Shown: one piece after another, positions 17,144 to 26,255 of the stretch | How the letters are laid out: the number at the start of each line of letters is the position of its first letter | How positions within the stretch are numbered: position 1 is the stretch's first letter | NCBI RefSeq assembly: GCF_016881065.1 | Contig: NZ_WXYN01000051.1 | Location: forward strand, 794,629 to 858,628 | Direction of reading: 5' to 3' | Origin: Planococcus soli | Lineage (GTDB): Bacteria; Bacillota; Bacilli; Bacillales_A; Planococcaceae | Length of the DNA stretch: 64,000 nucleotides | Notes under the pieces: generated by a model | What the model was told of the DNA's origin: nothing | The model's database searches: none | What the model saw: only the letters and a program-made list of their open reading frames with translations | Position numbers and translations under genes: made by a program

Positions 17144-18697
17144 TCAAGCTCTAAGTCCTGGCATGTAGGATAAGAGACGTTTCGTGTATGGAGTAGTTGT
17201 TAATAATATTGAACTTGCATCCACTTCTTCTAAAATAACTCCTTTTTCCATTACATAAATTCTTTGACAAATGGCAAGAGCAACTTGAATATCGTGTGTA
17301 ATGAAAAAAACAGCTAAATTTTCTTTCTTATTAATTGATTGAATCAGTAAAATGAGTTTTGCTTGGGAGCTCATGTCTAAGTTGGCAAACGGTTCATCCA
17401 GCACTATTAATTCTGGGTCTACTAATAGTGCACGGGCTAATGCAGCACGTTGTCGCATACCACCTGACAATTCGTGAGGGTATAATTTGCCATCTGAAGA
17501 AGACAAACCGACTTGTTGTAATACAGCATCAACTTTCTCTTTTTTCACTCCTTTTTCTCCTTTTTGATAATCCAAACCCTCGCCGACGATTTTTTCAACG
17601 GTCCACCGCTGATTGAATGAAGCAAGAGGATCTTGGTGAACCCATTGAATGCCTCCAAGGAAAGGCTGTTCCCCTAACCATTGGATGTTCCCGCTCGTAC
17701 ATGTTTCCAATTGCAGCATCAGCCGAGATAATGTGCTTTTGCCTCCTCCGCTTTCACCAATCAAACCAACTATTTCTCCCTTCCCTATATGTAGCGATAC
17801 ATCTGTCACCGCTGTAAGTTTTTCTTGTTTAAACCAATTCTTCTTTGTGTAATATTTGGTCACATGCTCAACTTTTATAAGAAGTTCCTTATTTGAGTGC
17901 TTTATTACTTTAGTGGGTCGAGCAAGCAGAGAATAATCTAATAGCAATTGCTTCGCTTGATGGGAGCGGGGGGCAGTTAATAGCTTGTTGGCCGAAGCCC
18001 ACTCTGCTATTTTTCCATTACTCATAACTATCACTTCATCTGCAATTTCTGATACAACTCCAAGATCGTGAGAGATAAATAAAACCGAACTTCCTGATTT
18101 TTGTCTCCAGTCTTTGATTAGTTGGATCATTTCAGCTTGTGTTTGCAAATCGAGTGCAGTCGTCGGCTCATCAACGATCAATAGAGAGGGATTTAGTGCA
18201 ATGGCTAGCGCTAATTGAACCCGCTGTCTCATACCCCCTGAGAGCTCGTGGGGATAGGAACGAAAAACTTTTTCGACATCGTTCAACTTCATTTGATGAA
18301 GCAGATGGAGAGCCTGTTCCTTTGCATTTTTTTTTGATATAGGAGAATGGGCAGCGAATAACTCTAAAAAATGCCGGCCAATGGTTTGAATCGGATCAAA
18401 CGTCTCCCAGGTATCTTGAAAGACAATACCGATTTCTTTTCCTAGATAATATTTTTTCCTTTTTTTATTCATTGAGAGTACGGATTCTCCAGAGAATTTG
18501 ACAGAACCGGACAGAATAGAAATACCGTTTGGTAGTAAATCAACAAGAGCCCGAACAGTCAAACTTTTTCCTGAGCCACTCTGACCGATGATTGCTGCAA
18601 TAGTGTCTCTTCGAACAGAAAAGGAGATATCTGAAACGATTACTTGCTGTTGTTTAATAATCGTTAATTGGTCGACTTCAAGAAGAAATCCAGTCAT
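17144..18697 (-). CDS. Fused dual ATP-binding protein of an oligopeptide/nickel ABC transporter, 517 aa
   Basis: Two complete ABC ATPase domains in one chain, equivalent to NikD plus NikE or OppD plus OppF. Domain 1: Walker A GQSGSGKS, signature LSGGMRQRVQ, Walker B LLIVDEPTTALD and the switch His in FISHDLG. Domain 2: GESGGGKST, LSGGMRQRAALARAL, LIVLDEPFANLD and FITHDIQ. I prefer the ATG at 18697, seven bases after AAAGGGG, over the one at 18703. It overlaps the end of the NikC-like gene, so it is the third gene of a minus-strand operon. Confidence 0.9.
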   Translation of the reverse strand: MTGFLLEVDQLTIIKQQQVIVSDISFSVRRDTIAAIIGQSGSGKSLTVRALVDLLPNGISILSGSVKFSGESVLSMNKKRKKYYLGKEIGIVFQDTWETFDPIQTIGRHFLELFAAHSPISKKNAKEQALHLLHQMKLNDVEKVFRSYPHELSGGMRQRVQLALAIALNPSLLIVDEPTTALDLQTQAEMIQLIKDWRQKSGSSVLFISHDLGVVSEIADEVIVMSNGKIAEWASANKLLTAPRSHQAKQLLLDYSLLARPTKVIKHSNKELLIKVEHVTKYYTKKNWFKQEKLTAVTDVSLHIGKGEIVGLIGESGGGKSTLSRLMLQLETCTSGNIQWLGEQPFLGGIQWVHQDPLASFNQRWTVEKIVGEGLDYQKGEKGVKKEKVDAVLQQVGLSSSDGKLYPHELSGGMRQRAALARALLVDPELIVLDEPFANLDMSSQAKLILLIQSINKKENLAVFFITHDIQVALAICQRIYVMEKGVILEEVDASSILLTTTPYTKRLLSYMPGLRA

Positions 18698-19526
18698 TTT
18701 CATTCCCCTTTCTAAACTGTGGTGCCGCTAAGCGATCCTGTAGTCTGTCACCCAGAAAGTTAACCGTCAAGATAGTGTACATGATGCATCCGGCAGGAAA
18801 TAGGGCTAGCCACCAAGCTCCTGAAAGTAAGTGGCTTTGGGCACCCATTAGCATATTGCCCCATGAAGGTTCTTGAGGAGGAATACCAATGCCTAAAAAA
18901 CTAAGTGTGGCTTCTGCAAGAATTGCATGACTGATTCCGCTGACGGCCAGCACAATAATGGTTGGTGTACACTGAGGCAACATGTGGCGGTACAGTAATT
19001 GAAAAGGGGATGCTCCAACTATTTTTGAAGCCTGAATGAACACATCTTTTTTTATATAGATGAGTTCGGTGCGAATCAAGCGTGCAATAGGCATCCAACT
19101 AGTTAAGCTAATCACTAAAATAACGGCTACCGAATCGGAAGAAAACACCATTTGCAACCCAATCATTAATAATAAAGAAGGAATACTCAAAAGTGCGTCG
19201 ATTATGCGCATCAACAGGCGGTCAATTCGCCCTCCTATTAATCCACTGATTGCGCCATAAACGACTCCCACGACGACAGAAACTAGCATAGCTACTAAAC
19301 CTATGGCTAGGGAAACACGTCCGCCATATAAGAGTCGAGATAATACATCTCTGCCAAGTTCATCTGTCCCGAGCAAATGAATAGAACCTGGAGGTTGCAG
19401 TACGCTGTTCATTTGAACTGTGAGTGGATCATGTACAGTAAGCAATGGAGCAAAAATTACGGCCATGATAAGCACTCCAAATGAAACAACAGTAAAAACA
19501 GAGAAATAACGGCTTTGTTTGCTCAT
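18678..19526 (-). CDS. Nickel/peptide ABC transporter permease, NikC/OppC-like
   Basis: An inner-membrane permease with the DppC/OppC N-terminal extension (LTVHDPLTVQMNSVLQPPG, HLLGTDELGRDVLSRLLYG) and the ATPase-contact EAA motif around QASKIVGASPFQLLYRHMLPQ. Five to six membrane helices are apparent. Two ATGs are in tandem; the second, at 19526, is seven bases after GGAGG. It overlaps both neighbours, so the three minus-strand genes form one operon. ILAEATLSFLGIGIPPQEPSWG near the C-terminus is typical of the family. Confidence 0.9.
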   Translation of the reverse strand: MSKQSRYFSVFTVVSFGVLIMAVIFAPLLTVHDPLTVQMNSVLQPPGSIHLLGTDELGRDVLSRLLYGGRVSLAIGLVAMLVSVVVGVVYGAISGLIGGRIDRLLMRIIDALLSIPSLLLMIGLQMVFSSDSVAVILVISLTSWMPIARLIRTELIYIKKDVFIQASKIVGASPFQLLYRHMLPQCTPTIIVLAVSGISHAILAEATLSFLGIGIPPQEPSWGNMLMGAQSHLLSGAWWLALFPAGCIMYTILTVNFLGDRLQDRLAAPQFRKGNENDWISS

Positions 19527-20479
19527 CATTTTTCCTCCTCAATCACTTGGTTACGTATTCGCGGGTCAATCCAAGCGCAAAGAAGATCAACTAATAAATT
19601 AACCATGATCACAAAAACCATACTTAGCATAATAATAGCTAGTAGGACGGGGTAGTCATTCGAGAGTGCCGATTTTAATGCTAGGCGCCCGATGCCAGGC
19701 CACGAAAAGATGGTTTCCACTACAACCGAGCTTGCCAGTGAAACAGCTAGAGACATACCTGCATATGAAAGAATAGGAATTGCAGCATTTGGCAATAGAT
19801 GATTTTTCAATATAGTCCATTCCGAAAACCCACGTGCTTTCAAAGCGAAGATAAACCCAGCATCTTTGGTGATTATAATATGATTGCGCAAAAGCCGGAC
19901 ATAATAACCAACATGCGATAAAGCGAGGACGAGCGAAGGAAGCAGAATATAGCGGAGTTGTCCGTTTCCCATTCCGGATGTAGGCAAAATTCCAAGGTAG
20001 ACCGAGAAAAAAACCATGAGCATCAAAGCGAACCAGAAAGGGGGGATGGAAAGAAGGATGAAACTGATAGCAGTTACTGCATGGTCATAAATTGAACGGT
20101 GCTGCAAACCAGTAGTGACACCAAATACTACAGCGAGGATGAGGATGAGGAATTGAGAAGACAGCAATAAAAGAAATGTTGGCTGCAATGTTCCAGCAAC
20201 TACAGTTGCGACTTCCATACCGGAGATGGTGGAATGCCCCCACTCGCCTTGAAAAACTTGTCCTATCCATTTTGCATACTGTATTGGCAATGATTCATCA
20301 AGTCCTAAATTTTCTATAATGCGGAGCCGATCGGCTTCACTTAACTTCTGCAGTTGATTTCCGTACATAGCTGCTGCCGGGTCACCTGGAAGTATGCGTA
20401 TGAAGGCAAAGCAAATCATGCTGCCAATAACCAAAACAAAGAGTGATTCGACTATCCTCTTTAAAATAAAATACCCCAT
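19526..20479 (-). CDS. Nickel/peptide ABC transporter permease, NikB/OppB-like, 317 aa
   Basis: The first gene of the minus-strand transporter operon. The N-terminus MGYFILKRIVESLFVL and the motif CFAFIRILPGDPAAAMYG are standard for DppB/OppB/NikB permeases; GLDESLPIQYAKWIGQVFQGEWG follows, and the EAA loop KARGFSEWTILKNHLLPNA is clear. Six membrane helices are expected. GCAGGAGAATA precedes the ATG. Its partner binding protein is encoded on the opposite strand, converging on the ATPase gene, an unusual split for this family. Confidence 0.9.
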   Translation of the reverse strand: MGYFILKRIVESLFVLVIGSMICFAFIRILPGDPAAAMYGNQLQKLSEADRLRIIENLGLDESLPIQYAKWIGQVFQGEWGHSTISGMEVATVVAGTLQPTFLLLLSSQFLILILAVVFGVTTGLQHRSIYDHAVTAISFILLSIPPFWFALMLMVFFSVYLGILPTSGMGNGQLRYILLPSLVLALSHVGYYVRLLRNHIIITKDAGFIFALKARGFSEWTILKNHLLPNAAIPILSYAGMSLAVSLASSVVVETIFSWPGIGRLALKSALSNDYPVLLAIIMLSMVFVIMVNLLVDLLCAWIDPRIRNQVIEEEK

Positions 20480-21053
20480 TATTCTCCTGCTTTCTAAAAA
20501 TCACTTAATTTTGAAAGAAATATCATCAACTCCATTCCTTCATTTTATCATACGAATACTCCAGTTTAAATCATAACGGAACAACCCATCCCTTTACTGA
20601 GTAGACTTTTCTAAAAAGTGTCAAAGACAATTTAGGTGAAAGAACATGATTAGCCCGATCATTAAACTAAACTTAAAAATCAATATATAGTACTGTAAAT
20701 GCTCTATATGAAGCTGAATAAAAATAAGTTCATCATCAACAACTTTCTGGGACATACTTAATATTTAAGAATTTAAATAATAATTTAATTATAAGCATTT
20801 GTTGTTCTCTGCTTTTCTGTAAATTCACACGGCAACTTCCAGAATCGAAGCTTCATCGGAATTGATGAGATTTCTAAATAGCTTACATATCAGTAGTTAT
20901 CGGAAAGGAAAAAGCAGGAAGAGAGCTTTTCTCTTACTTTTCATCTGGAAAATGTACTTTTACAAGCACTTTTAAAACGTTGAATTAAGCGCGCTCTTAA
21001 GTTTTAAATGGAATACTTATCTCTTAAGCCCAAGTGCTTTTTCAGCCAGTATC
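20480..21053. other. 574-base AT-rich intergenic region
   Basis: This gap must contain the promoter of the NikB-like operon (minus strand, right-to-left). No ORF of interest is present. It holds copy 3 of the intergenic repeat (20952-20977) and an imperfect GACTTTT/AAAAGTGTC dyad near 20605-20622, which could be an operator in front of the transporter. Confidence 0.4.
20952..20977 (+). repeat. Intergenic repeat copy 3
   Basis: ATGTACTTTTACAAGCAC followed by TTTTAAAA matches the copies at 4347 and 7334, again after a T-rich tract and in the same orientation. Confidence 0.5.
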
Positions 21054-21413
21054 CTAAATTGTCCGACGGCTTAATTCTTTCTGAATCATTTCAAGCTGGG
21101 CGGATCGGAGCTTGCGTTCGTATGGAATCGTTTCGGATTTCGGCTTGGCGAGATAGTCCTCATTATACTTGATCTCCAGGTAAAGGATGTCAGTAGACTC
21201 CATAACGGCATGGCGGTGGGACTTTTCCACTTCTGCTTCGATTTTCCCCATTTCATACTCTGCTGGATCTCGCTGAGCAATTTCGGCTTGAATTAGCGTT
21301 ATTGCTTTCAGATCTGGACTCTTTTCATTGTTCAATCGTATCAGCCGTTCATACAACTTCTTATTCGTCATTTTTTTAACGTTCGCTTCACTGAATTTCG
21401 AAAATATGTTCAT
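21054..21413 (-). CDS. Small helical cytoplasmic protein of unknown function, 119 aa
   Basis: A charged, mostly helical protein (NIFSKFSEANVKKMTNKKLY, MGKIEAEVEKSHRHAVMEST, YERKLRSAQLEMIQKELSRR) without a signal peptide or membrane helix. Two ATGs are in tandem; the second, at 21413, stands six bases after AAGGAGG and is the likelier start. I do not recognise the family. It is flanked by non-coding DNA on both sides and appears monocistronic. Confidence 0.65.
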   Translation of the reverse strand: MNIFSKFSEANVKKMTNKKLYERLIRLNNEKSPDLKAITLIQAEIAQRDPAEYEMGKIEAEVEKSHRHAVMESTDILYLEIKYNEDYLAKPKSETIPYERKLRSAQLEMIQKELSRRTI

Positions 21414-21675
21414 CATTATCCTCCTTTAAAGCTCTGTTGGTGTAATTACTAAAGCATTTCGTTCACATAAAACGAAATTGGTTGTTCAAAATAGGAACTT
21501 TCGCTGATAAGTACACAGTACCATAACGGAATCAACTCCTATAGACTTAAAGAGATTAGGGTAGTTCAAGTCGCGCATATTAATTGTCTCAATTTCCTAT
21601 AGCATTTGTTTGTGCTTGGACATTGTCCTTCGTAATTAATACAAAAAGTGCAAAAATGAAATGAGGGCTTTTAGA

Positions 21676-22356
21676 ATGATTGGAAAACTTTTCAGGAAAT
21701 TTTTTTTTAGAGATCACGGGCTGTCATCAACAGAGTTCGCGTCATTATTAGGCTATAAAACATGGAAAGAAGCTCAAGGAAATACCTATGCCATGTTCTT
21801 TACTGAAGGGGATGACTGTTGGTTTGCGACAGAACTTTCTGACGGTCAATGGGCGGTGTGGAAAGAAGAAGGAGAAATGCCCTTTCCTTTTACGGTGTTT
21901 TCTACTCGGAATGAAGCGATTGAACATCTACGAGTCTTGTTCATGAAAAGTGCCTTACCTGAAAGCCATTGGATCGAGGAAGCACCAAAAAAGAAAAGCA
22001 AAGCCTTCGTTGATAAAGAAACTCAAATGCAAATCTTGCTCTTTGGGAACCCCTTGCAATTTGCTTGTGAAACACTGGGTGTGAAAGATATGAGAATTCG
22101 TGAATACGCGGAAGTCTTTACAGTAAGCATGGAGGATGTATATGACTATGCTTTGAACCATGGACTTCCGCAAAGTGACTTGATGAGGGATCCGCTGATT
22201 GAAGGGTTTCATTATTACAAGAAAGACGGCAAATGGCACACTTTTTTCAGGGAGAGAGGACAGACATTTGACGAAAAGAAGTTTGATGACGAGGAGCTTG
22301 GAAAAAGATACATCATTAAAACCCTGGTGCAATTAAGTGGCACGGGATTGTACTAA
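21676..22356 (+). CDS. Hypothetical protein, 226 aa
   Basis: A soluble protein with no export signal. MIGKLFRKFFFRDHGLSSTE opens it and a cluster of aromatic residues follows (YAMFFTEGDDCWFATELSDG, QWAVWKEEGEMPFPF). The C-terminal half (ETLGVKDMRIREYAEVFTVS, EGFHYYKKDGKWHTFFRERG) looks like a second domain. I place the start at 21676, eight bases after GAGGG; an ATG at 21661 has no ribosome site. Family not recognised. Confidence 0.6.
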   Translation: MIGKLFRKFFFRDHGLSSTEFASLLGYKTWKEAQGNTYAMFFTEGDDCWFATELSDGQWAVWKEEGEMPFPFTVFSTRNEAIEHLRVLFMKSALPESHWIEEAPKKKSKAFVDKETQMQILLFGNPLQFACETLGVKDMRIREYAEVFTVSMEDVYDYALNHGLPQSDLMRDPLIEGFHYYKKDGKWHTFFRERGQTFDEKKFDDEELGKRYIIKTLVQLSGTGLY

Positions 22357-22491
22357 CACTTACAAGCGCAAAGGGCCAATAGGCGCTAATTTCTTAAGCT
22401 TTTATTCAAGGTTTTATGAGTTTACATATTAAAGACTATAATAGTGCTTGAGTTCGGTAACTGGAGTATGAAAGATAAAAACCCTTGAATA

Positions 22492-22549
22492 AAATTAAAC
22501 CTAAATAGCGGTCACTTTTTAAAAAGTGATCGCTATTTAGGTTTAATTT
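22492..22549. terminator. 58-bp loopless palindrome between convergent genes
   Basis: Two 29-base arms meet at 22520/22521 with a single non-Watson-Crick pair (G22511 opposite T22530, a G-U pair in plus-strand RNA). The arms run from AAATTAAACC outward to CACTTTTT at the centre. It lies between two genes that converge, so it probably serves as a terminator or transcription barrier, although the absence of a loop is unusual. Confidence 0.7.
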
Positions 22550-22595
22550 CTCAAACAAATATACGAATGATTAAAAATTTTTAATAGGTGTTTTG

Positions 22596-23723
22596 TCAGG
22601 CCAAAGCTTCACTAAAATCATATTTATTTTTCGTATAAACATACCCTTCTAAAATTAGTCTAGCGGTGCGAACGACTTTTATATTGCTTATATGGCCAGC
22701 AACTAAGTCTACTTTAGTTTCAATGATGCCTGATGGGTGGCCTAAGCGCAACACGGTATTTTCGACTTGGACAACATCATTTAAAATGGTATCTGTTAAA
22801 AATGCGCCTGCTGTTGTGCAAATAGCGCCTGTGATTGCCAATGCCTGATGGGGTTTTTGCATGGACATCATTCGAATTCGACAATCCATTTCATCTGCTT
22901 TCCGTTCAATACCGTTAACATCCAGATAAGTTTCAGGAGGGGCAATAATCGTGAGTTTAGGCACGGCAGGCGATTTCACAGTAGCTTCTTCTTTGGTTGA
23001 AAACAAGCACATTTCAGCTGCCGCTGAACGGATTTCTTCTAATTCTCTAAGTTTTTTCACAGTAAACTCATGAGGCAATTCCGAACCAGTCAATCCTACA
23101 TCTTCTGCTTTCACAAAAACCAAAGGGTTGGCGACATCAATAATGGAAACTTCAAGCAGGCCGTTTCTTGTTTCAATCCGGTCAATTGGATTTTCAGTCG
23201 GGAACAGTTTTCCAGTGACGGCACCTTGCGCATCAGTAAAGGATAAATAGATAGGAGAACCGGTCCCTGGAACACCAGGAATCGAGCATTGTCCTTCTGT
23301 TTTCACTCGCCCATTTTCCACTTCGACTTCAGCGATGATTACTTTCTGTGTGTTGGTATTAAAGATTCTGACCACAGTCACTGGCTCCAATGCTGCAACC
23401 AGTCCTTGCTCTATGGCATATGGGCCGACCGCGGAAGAGATGTTCCCACAATTCCCTTTAAAATCAACCAACTGATTTTCAATACTCACTTGTGCAAAGG
23501 TATATTCTATATCGATTTCTTTCATCTCCGATTTCTTTATGATCGCAGCTTTACTTGTCAAGGAGTTTCCTCCACCAAGACCATCAATTTGTCGCTGGTC
23601 GGGACTTCCCATGATATCCAATAAGAAACTGTCCCAGAGCACACGATCCTCCGGCATTTCCTCGTAATTGATGAATATTCCTTTACTGGTTCCGCCGCGC
23701 ATGACGGCAATCGGTACTCTCAT
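22596..23723 (-). CDS. PrpF-family isomerase (aconitate/methylaconitate or oxalomesaconate type), 375 aa
   Basis: A cytoplasmic member of the PrpF family, a diaminopimelate-epimerase-like fold that moves double bonds in tricarboxylates. Seen: MRVPIAVMRGGTSKGIF at the N-terminus, IDGLGGGNSLTSKAAII, the catalytic Cys in FKGNCGNISSAVGPYAI, CSIPGVPGTGSPI and MQKPHQALAITGAICTTAGA. The start is the ATG at 23723 after AAAGGTGG; an upstream GTG overlaps that site. It is divergent from a LysR regulator and close to a CitMHS transporter and a TcuA-like flavoprotein, favouring an aconitate-type substrate. The exact substrate is inferred. Confidence 0.85.
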   Translation of the reverse strand: MRVPIAVMRGGTSKGIFINYEEMPEDRVLWDSFLLDIMGSPDQRQIDGLGGGNSLTSKAAIIKKSEMKEIDIEYTFAQVSIENQLVDFKGNCGNISSAVGPYAIEQGLVAALEPVTVVRIFNTNTQKVIIAEVEVENGRVKTEGQCSIPGVPGTGSPIYLSFTDAQGAVTGKLFPTENPIDRIETRNGLLEVSIIDVANPLVFVKAEDVGLTGSELPHEFTVKKLRELEEIRSAAAEMCLFSTKEEATVKSPAVPKLTIIAPPETYLDVNGIERKADEMDCRIRMMSMQKPHQALAITGAICTTAGAFLTDTILNDVVQVENTVLRLGHPSGIIETKVDLVAGHISNIKVVRTARLILEGYVYTKNKYDFSEALA

Positions 23724-23853
23724 CAGATAAACCACCTTTCTGAATATTCTATTGCTTCTAAAAACATAGTATGATAATTTGAATCATAAGTGAAATAGAT
23801 ATTTTATTCACTATCTTATTAAAAAAATTTATAACATAGATGGAGTGATCGAA

Positions 23854-24717
23854 ATGGATGAAAAAGATTGGGAAGCTATGCAAATCCTATATGAAGAAAA
23901 AAATATCAGTCGGGCTTCAGAACGCCTATACATTTCTCAGCCCGCCTTAACGTACCGCTTAAAAAATCTGGAGAAAGAAGTGGGAACAAAACTTTTTTTC
24001 AAAACGAAAAAGGGAATTGAACTGACGTCGGAAGGAATCTATTTAGCCCAATACGCTGAAGAAATGACTACAAAACTTCAAAACACAAAAGATTATATTC
24101 AAAACATGCAACAAGAAATTCGGGGAACAATTCGCTTAGGAGTTTCAAGCAATTTCGCGCAATACAAATTGCCTCCATTGCTAAAGGAATTTTTGACCAC
24201 TTATCCAAACATCCAATTTAGTGTAAACACGGGATGGAGTTCAGATGTAATGGGACTGCTCAATTCATCAGGTGTTCAGCTGGGGATCCTGCGCGGCGAT
24301 TACAATTGGACGGGATCGAAAACGTTGTTACAGACGGAGCAATTGTTTTTAATATCAAAAAAAGAAGTGGACTTAGAGAAAGTGCCGGAACTGCCTTTTA
24401 TTAATTACAAGACGGATAGTTCGTTAAAAGACATCATCAATAAATGGTGGCATAACCAGTATATTGAACCGCCAATGATTACAATGGAAACCGACAGACA
24501 GGAAACCTGCAAAGAAATGGTGAAAAATGATCTAGGAATTGCCATATTGCCGGAAATTTGTCTTCGTCCTTCAGACCAGCTGTACAAATACCCGTTGTTT
24601 TACGAGAACGGGGAACCAGTAACCCGGGACACGTGGCTAATGTACAACCAGGAATTTTTGAAGTTATCGACAGTGCGAACATTCATAGACTTTCTTAATG
24701 GTCATCCCTCCTTTTAA
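23854..24717 (+). CDS. LysR-type transcriptional regulator, 287 aa
   Basis: The N-terminal winged helix-turn-helix is MDEKDWEAMQILYEEKNISR followed by ASERLYISQPALTYRLKNLE, and a periplasmic-binding-like effector domain covers about residues 90-285 (RGTIRLGVSSNFAQYKLPPL). The start at 23854 is preceded by TGGAGTG. It is divergent from the PrpF-like gene and upstream of the CitMHS gene, so it probably controls both in response to a tricarboxylate. It is closely similar to the LysR protein at 28670-29572, suggesting duplication. Confidence 0.9.
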   Translation: MDEKDWEAMQILYEEKNISRASERLYISQPALTYRLKNLEKEVGTKLFFKTKKGIELTSEGIYLAQYAEEMTTKLQNTKDYIQNMQQEIRGTIRLGVSSNFAQYKLPPLLKEFLTTYPNIQFSVNTGWSSDVMGLLNSSGVQLGILRGDYNWTGSKTLLQTEQLFLISKKEVDLEKVPELPFINYKTDSSLKDIINKWWHNQYIEPPMITMETDRQETCKEMVKNDLGIAILPEICLRPSDQLYKYPLFYENGEPVTRDTWLMYNQEFLKLSTVRTFIDFLNGHPSF

Positions 24718-24870
24718 ATAATGGCGATTAGAAGGTCAGCCAATAGATTATAAGTATATTTGTTCATTTCTAATAAGATTTATCTATTTTACTTATTAGA
24801 TTAGATGAAATATTCTTATAACTAATTCAAGTCGCTAAGTAACCGGAAATCAAAACAGATTTTTCGTAAA

Positions 24871-24884
24871 TGTAAGCGAATACA
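24871..24884. promoter_or_regulatory. Catabolite-responsive element (cre) before the CitMHS gene
   Basis: TGTAAGCGAATACA fits the cre consensus TGNAANCGNWNNCA at every position. It ends six bases before the ribosome site of the transporter gene, a position suited to CcpA repression by roadblock. Citrate transporters of this family are CcpA-repressed in Bacillus subtilis. Confidence 0.75.
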
Positions 24885-24902
24885 TTCAAAGGGGGAATTC
24901 TT

Positions 24903-26210
24903 ATTCTTACATTTTTAGGGGTGTCAATGGTAGTTGTTTTTACGTATCTGATTATGGCGAAAAAGATGTCGCCCGTAGCGGCGTTAGTAGTGGTTCCAAT
25001 ATTCTTTGCTTTGATTGGAGGATTTTGGTCAGGGCTAGGGGATATGATGATGGAAGGGTTGAAGCAGGTTGCTCCGTCCGCGGCATTATTGTTATTCGCG
25101 ATTTTGTTCTTTGGCATTTTGATTGATGCCGGCTTGTTTGATCCATTGATTAATAAAGTTATGAAAATCGTCAAAGGGGACCCGGTAAAAATTGCTTTGG
25201 GTACAGCTGTCATTGCGATGATTGCGTCATTGGATGGCGACGGAACGACCACTCATATGATCACCATTTCAGCCATGCTGGCGCTTTATCTGCGCTTAGG
25301 CATGAATCCATTGGTTTTGGCTACAATCTCTATTTTGTCCGTAAGTATCGTCAGCGGCATGACACCATGGGGCGGACCGGCAACACGGGCCATTGCATCG
25401 CTTGGTCTGGATGCCAACGAATTCTTTATTCCGATACTACCGACGATGCTGGCGGGGATGCTCAGTATTTTGGCAGTGGCGTATTTGTTGGGCAAAAAAG
25501 AACGGACGCGGCTTGGCATTATTACCGTGGAAAAGATTCCGGCGTCCTCAGAAAGCATGCTTCAAGTAGCTGCTACTCACGCCTTAGAAAACGACTTGAA
25601 ACGGCCGAAACTGATCTGGGTTAACTTGATTTTGGCGGTAACAATTATGACGATTTTGGTGATGGGGTTATTGCCAGCACCAATCAGTTTCTTAATCGGC
25701 TTTGTCCTCGCAGCAACGATTAACTATCCTAATTTAAATCTTCAAAAAGAACGAATTCTGTCCCATGCCGGAAATGCCATTACCGTGGTGGTGCTTGTTT
25801 TTGCAGCCGGAATATTCTCGGGGATCTTTTCTGGAACTCAAATGGTTGATGCAATCTCCAATTCGTTGATTTCTATCATTCCGGAATCAGTAGGCTCGTT
25901 CTATCCATTGGTGGTAGCGATTACCAGTATGCCGTTTACATTCGCGCTTTCAAACGATGCCTATTACTTCGGCGTTTTGCCGATTCTGGCAGAAGCGGGA
26001 GCTGCTTATGGCGTCAGTCCGTTGGAAATAGCGCGTGCATCTGTTTTGGGTCAGCCCATACACTTCCTGAGCCCGCTTGTTGCATCCACGCTTCTAGTTG
26101 CCAGCATGGTGCAGAAAGACATTGGCGAACTGCAGAAGTTTGCCGTTAAATGGGCCTTTATCTGCTGTATGGTCATCATTGCAGTAGCATTTATCACAGG
26201 AGCCATATAA
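24903..26210 (+). CDS. CitMHS-family metal-citrate/tricarboxylate transporter, about 435 aa
   Basis: A polytopic symporter of the CitMHS family (CitM/CitH). Seen: the family block IASLDGDGTTTHMITISAML, TPWGGPATRAIASLG and FALSNDAYYFGVLPILAEA; about 11-12 hydrophobic helices. The usual N-terminus (LTFLGVSMVVVFTYLIMAKK) starts upstream of any ATG/GTG with a ribosome site. GGGGG at 24891-24895 is seven bases before ATT at 24903, so I place initiation there. A GTG at 24921 would shorten helix 1 and lacks a spaced ribosome site. The substrate may be citrate, aconitate or tricarballylate complexed with a divalent metal. Confidence 0.85.
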   Translation: MLTFLGVSMVVVFTYLIMAKKMSPVAALVVVPIFFALIGGFWSGLGDMMMEGLKQVAPSAALLLFAILFFGILIDAGLFDPLINKVMKIVKGDPVKIALGTAVIAMIASLDGDGTTTHMITISAMLALYLRLGMNPLVLATISILSVSIVSGMTPWGGPATRAIASLGLDANEFFIPILPTMLAGMLSILAVAYLLGKKERTRLGIITVEKIPASSESMLQVAATHALENDLKRPKLIWVNLILAVTIMTILVMGLLPAPISFLIGFVLAATINYPNLNLQKERILSHAGNAITVVVLVFAAGIFSGIFSGTQMVDAISNSLISIIPESVGSFYPLVVAITSMPFTFALSNDAYYFGVLPILAEAGAAYGVSPLEIARASVLGQPIHFLSPLVASTLLVASMVQKDIGELQKFAVKWAFICCMVIIAVAFITGAI

Positions 26211-26220
26211 ACCCAAAAAA

Positions 26221-26251
26221 GGATTCCGCCATTCACGGTGGAATCCTTTTT
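26221..26251. terminator. Bidirectional terminator between the transporter gene and yyaC
   Basis: GGATTCCGCC and GGTGGAATCC form a 10-bp stem (one G-U) with a 6-nt loop, flanked by A6 and T5. Confidence 0.9.
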
Positions 26252-26255
26252 GCTT

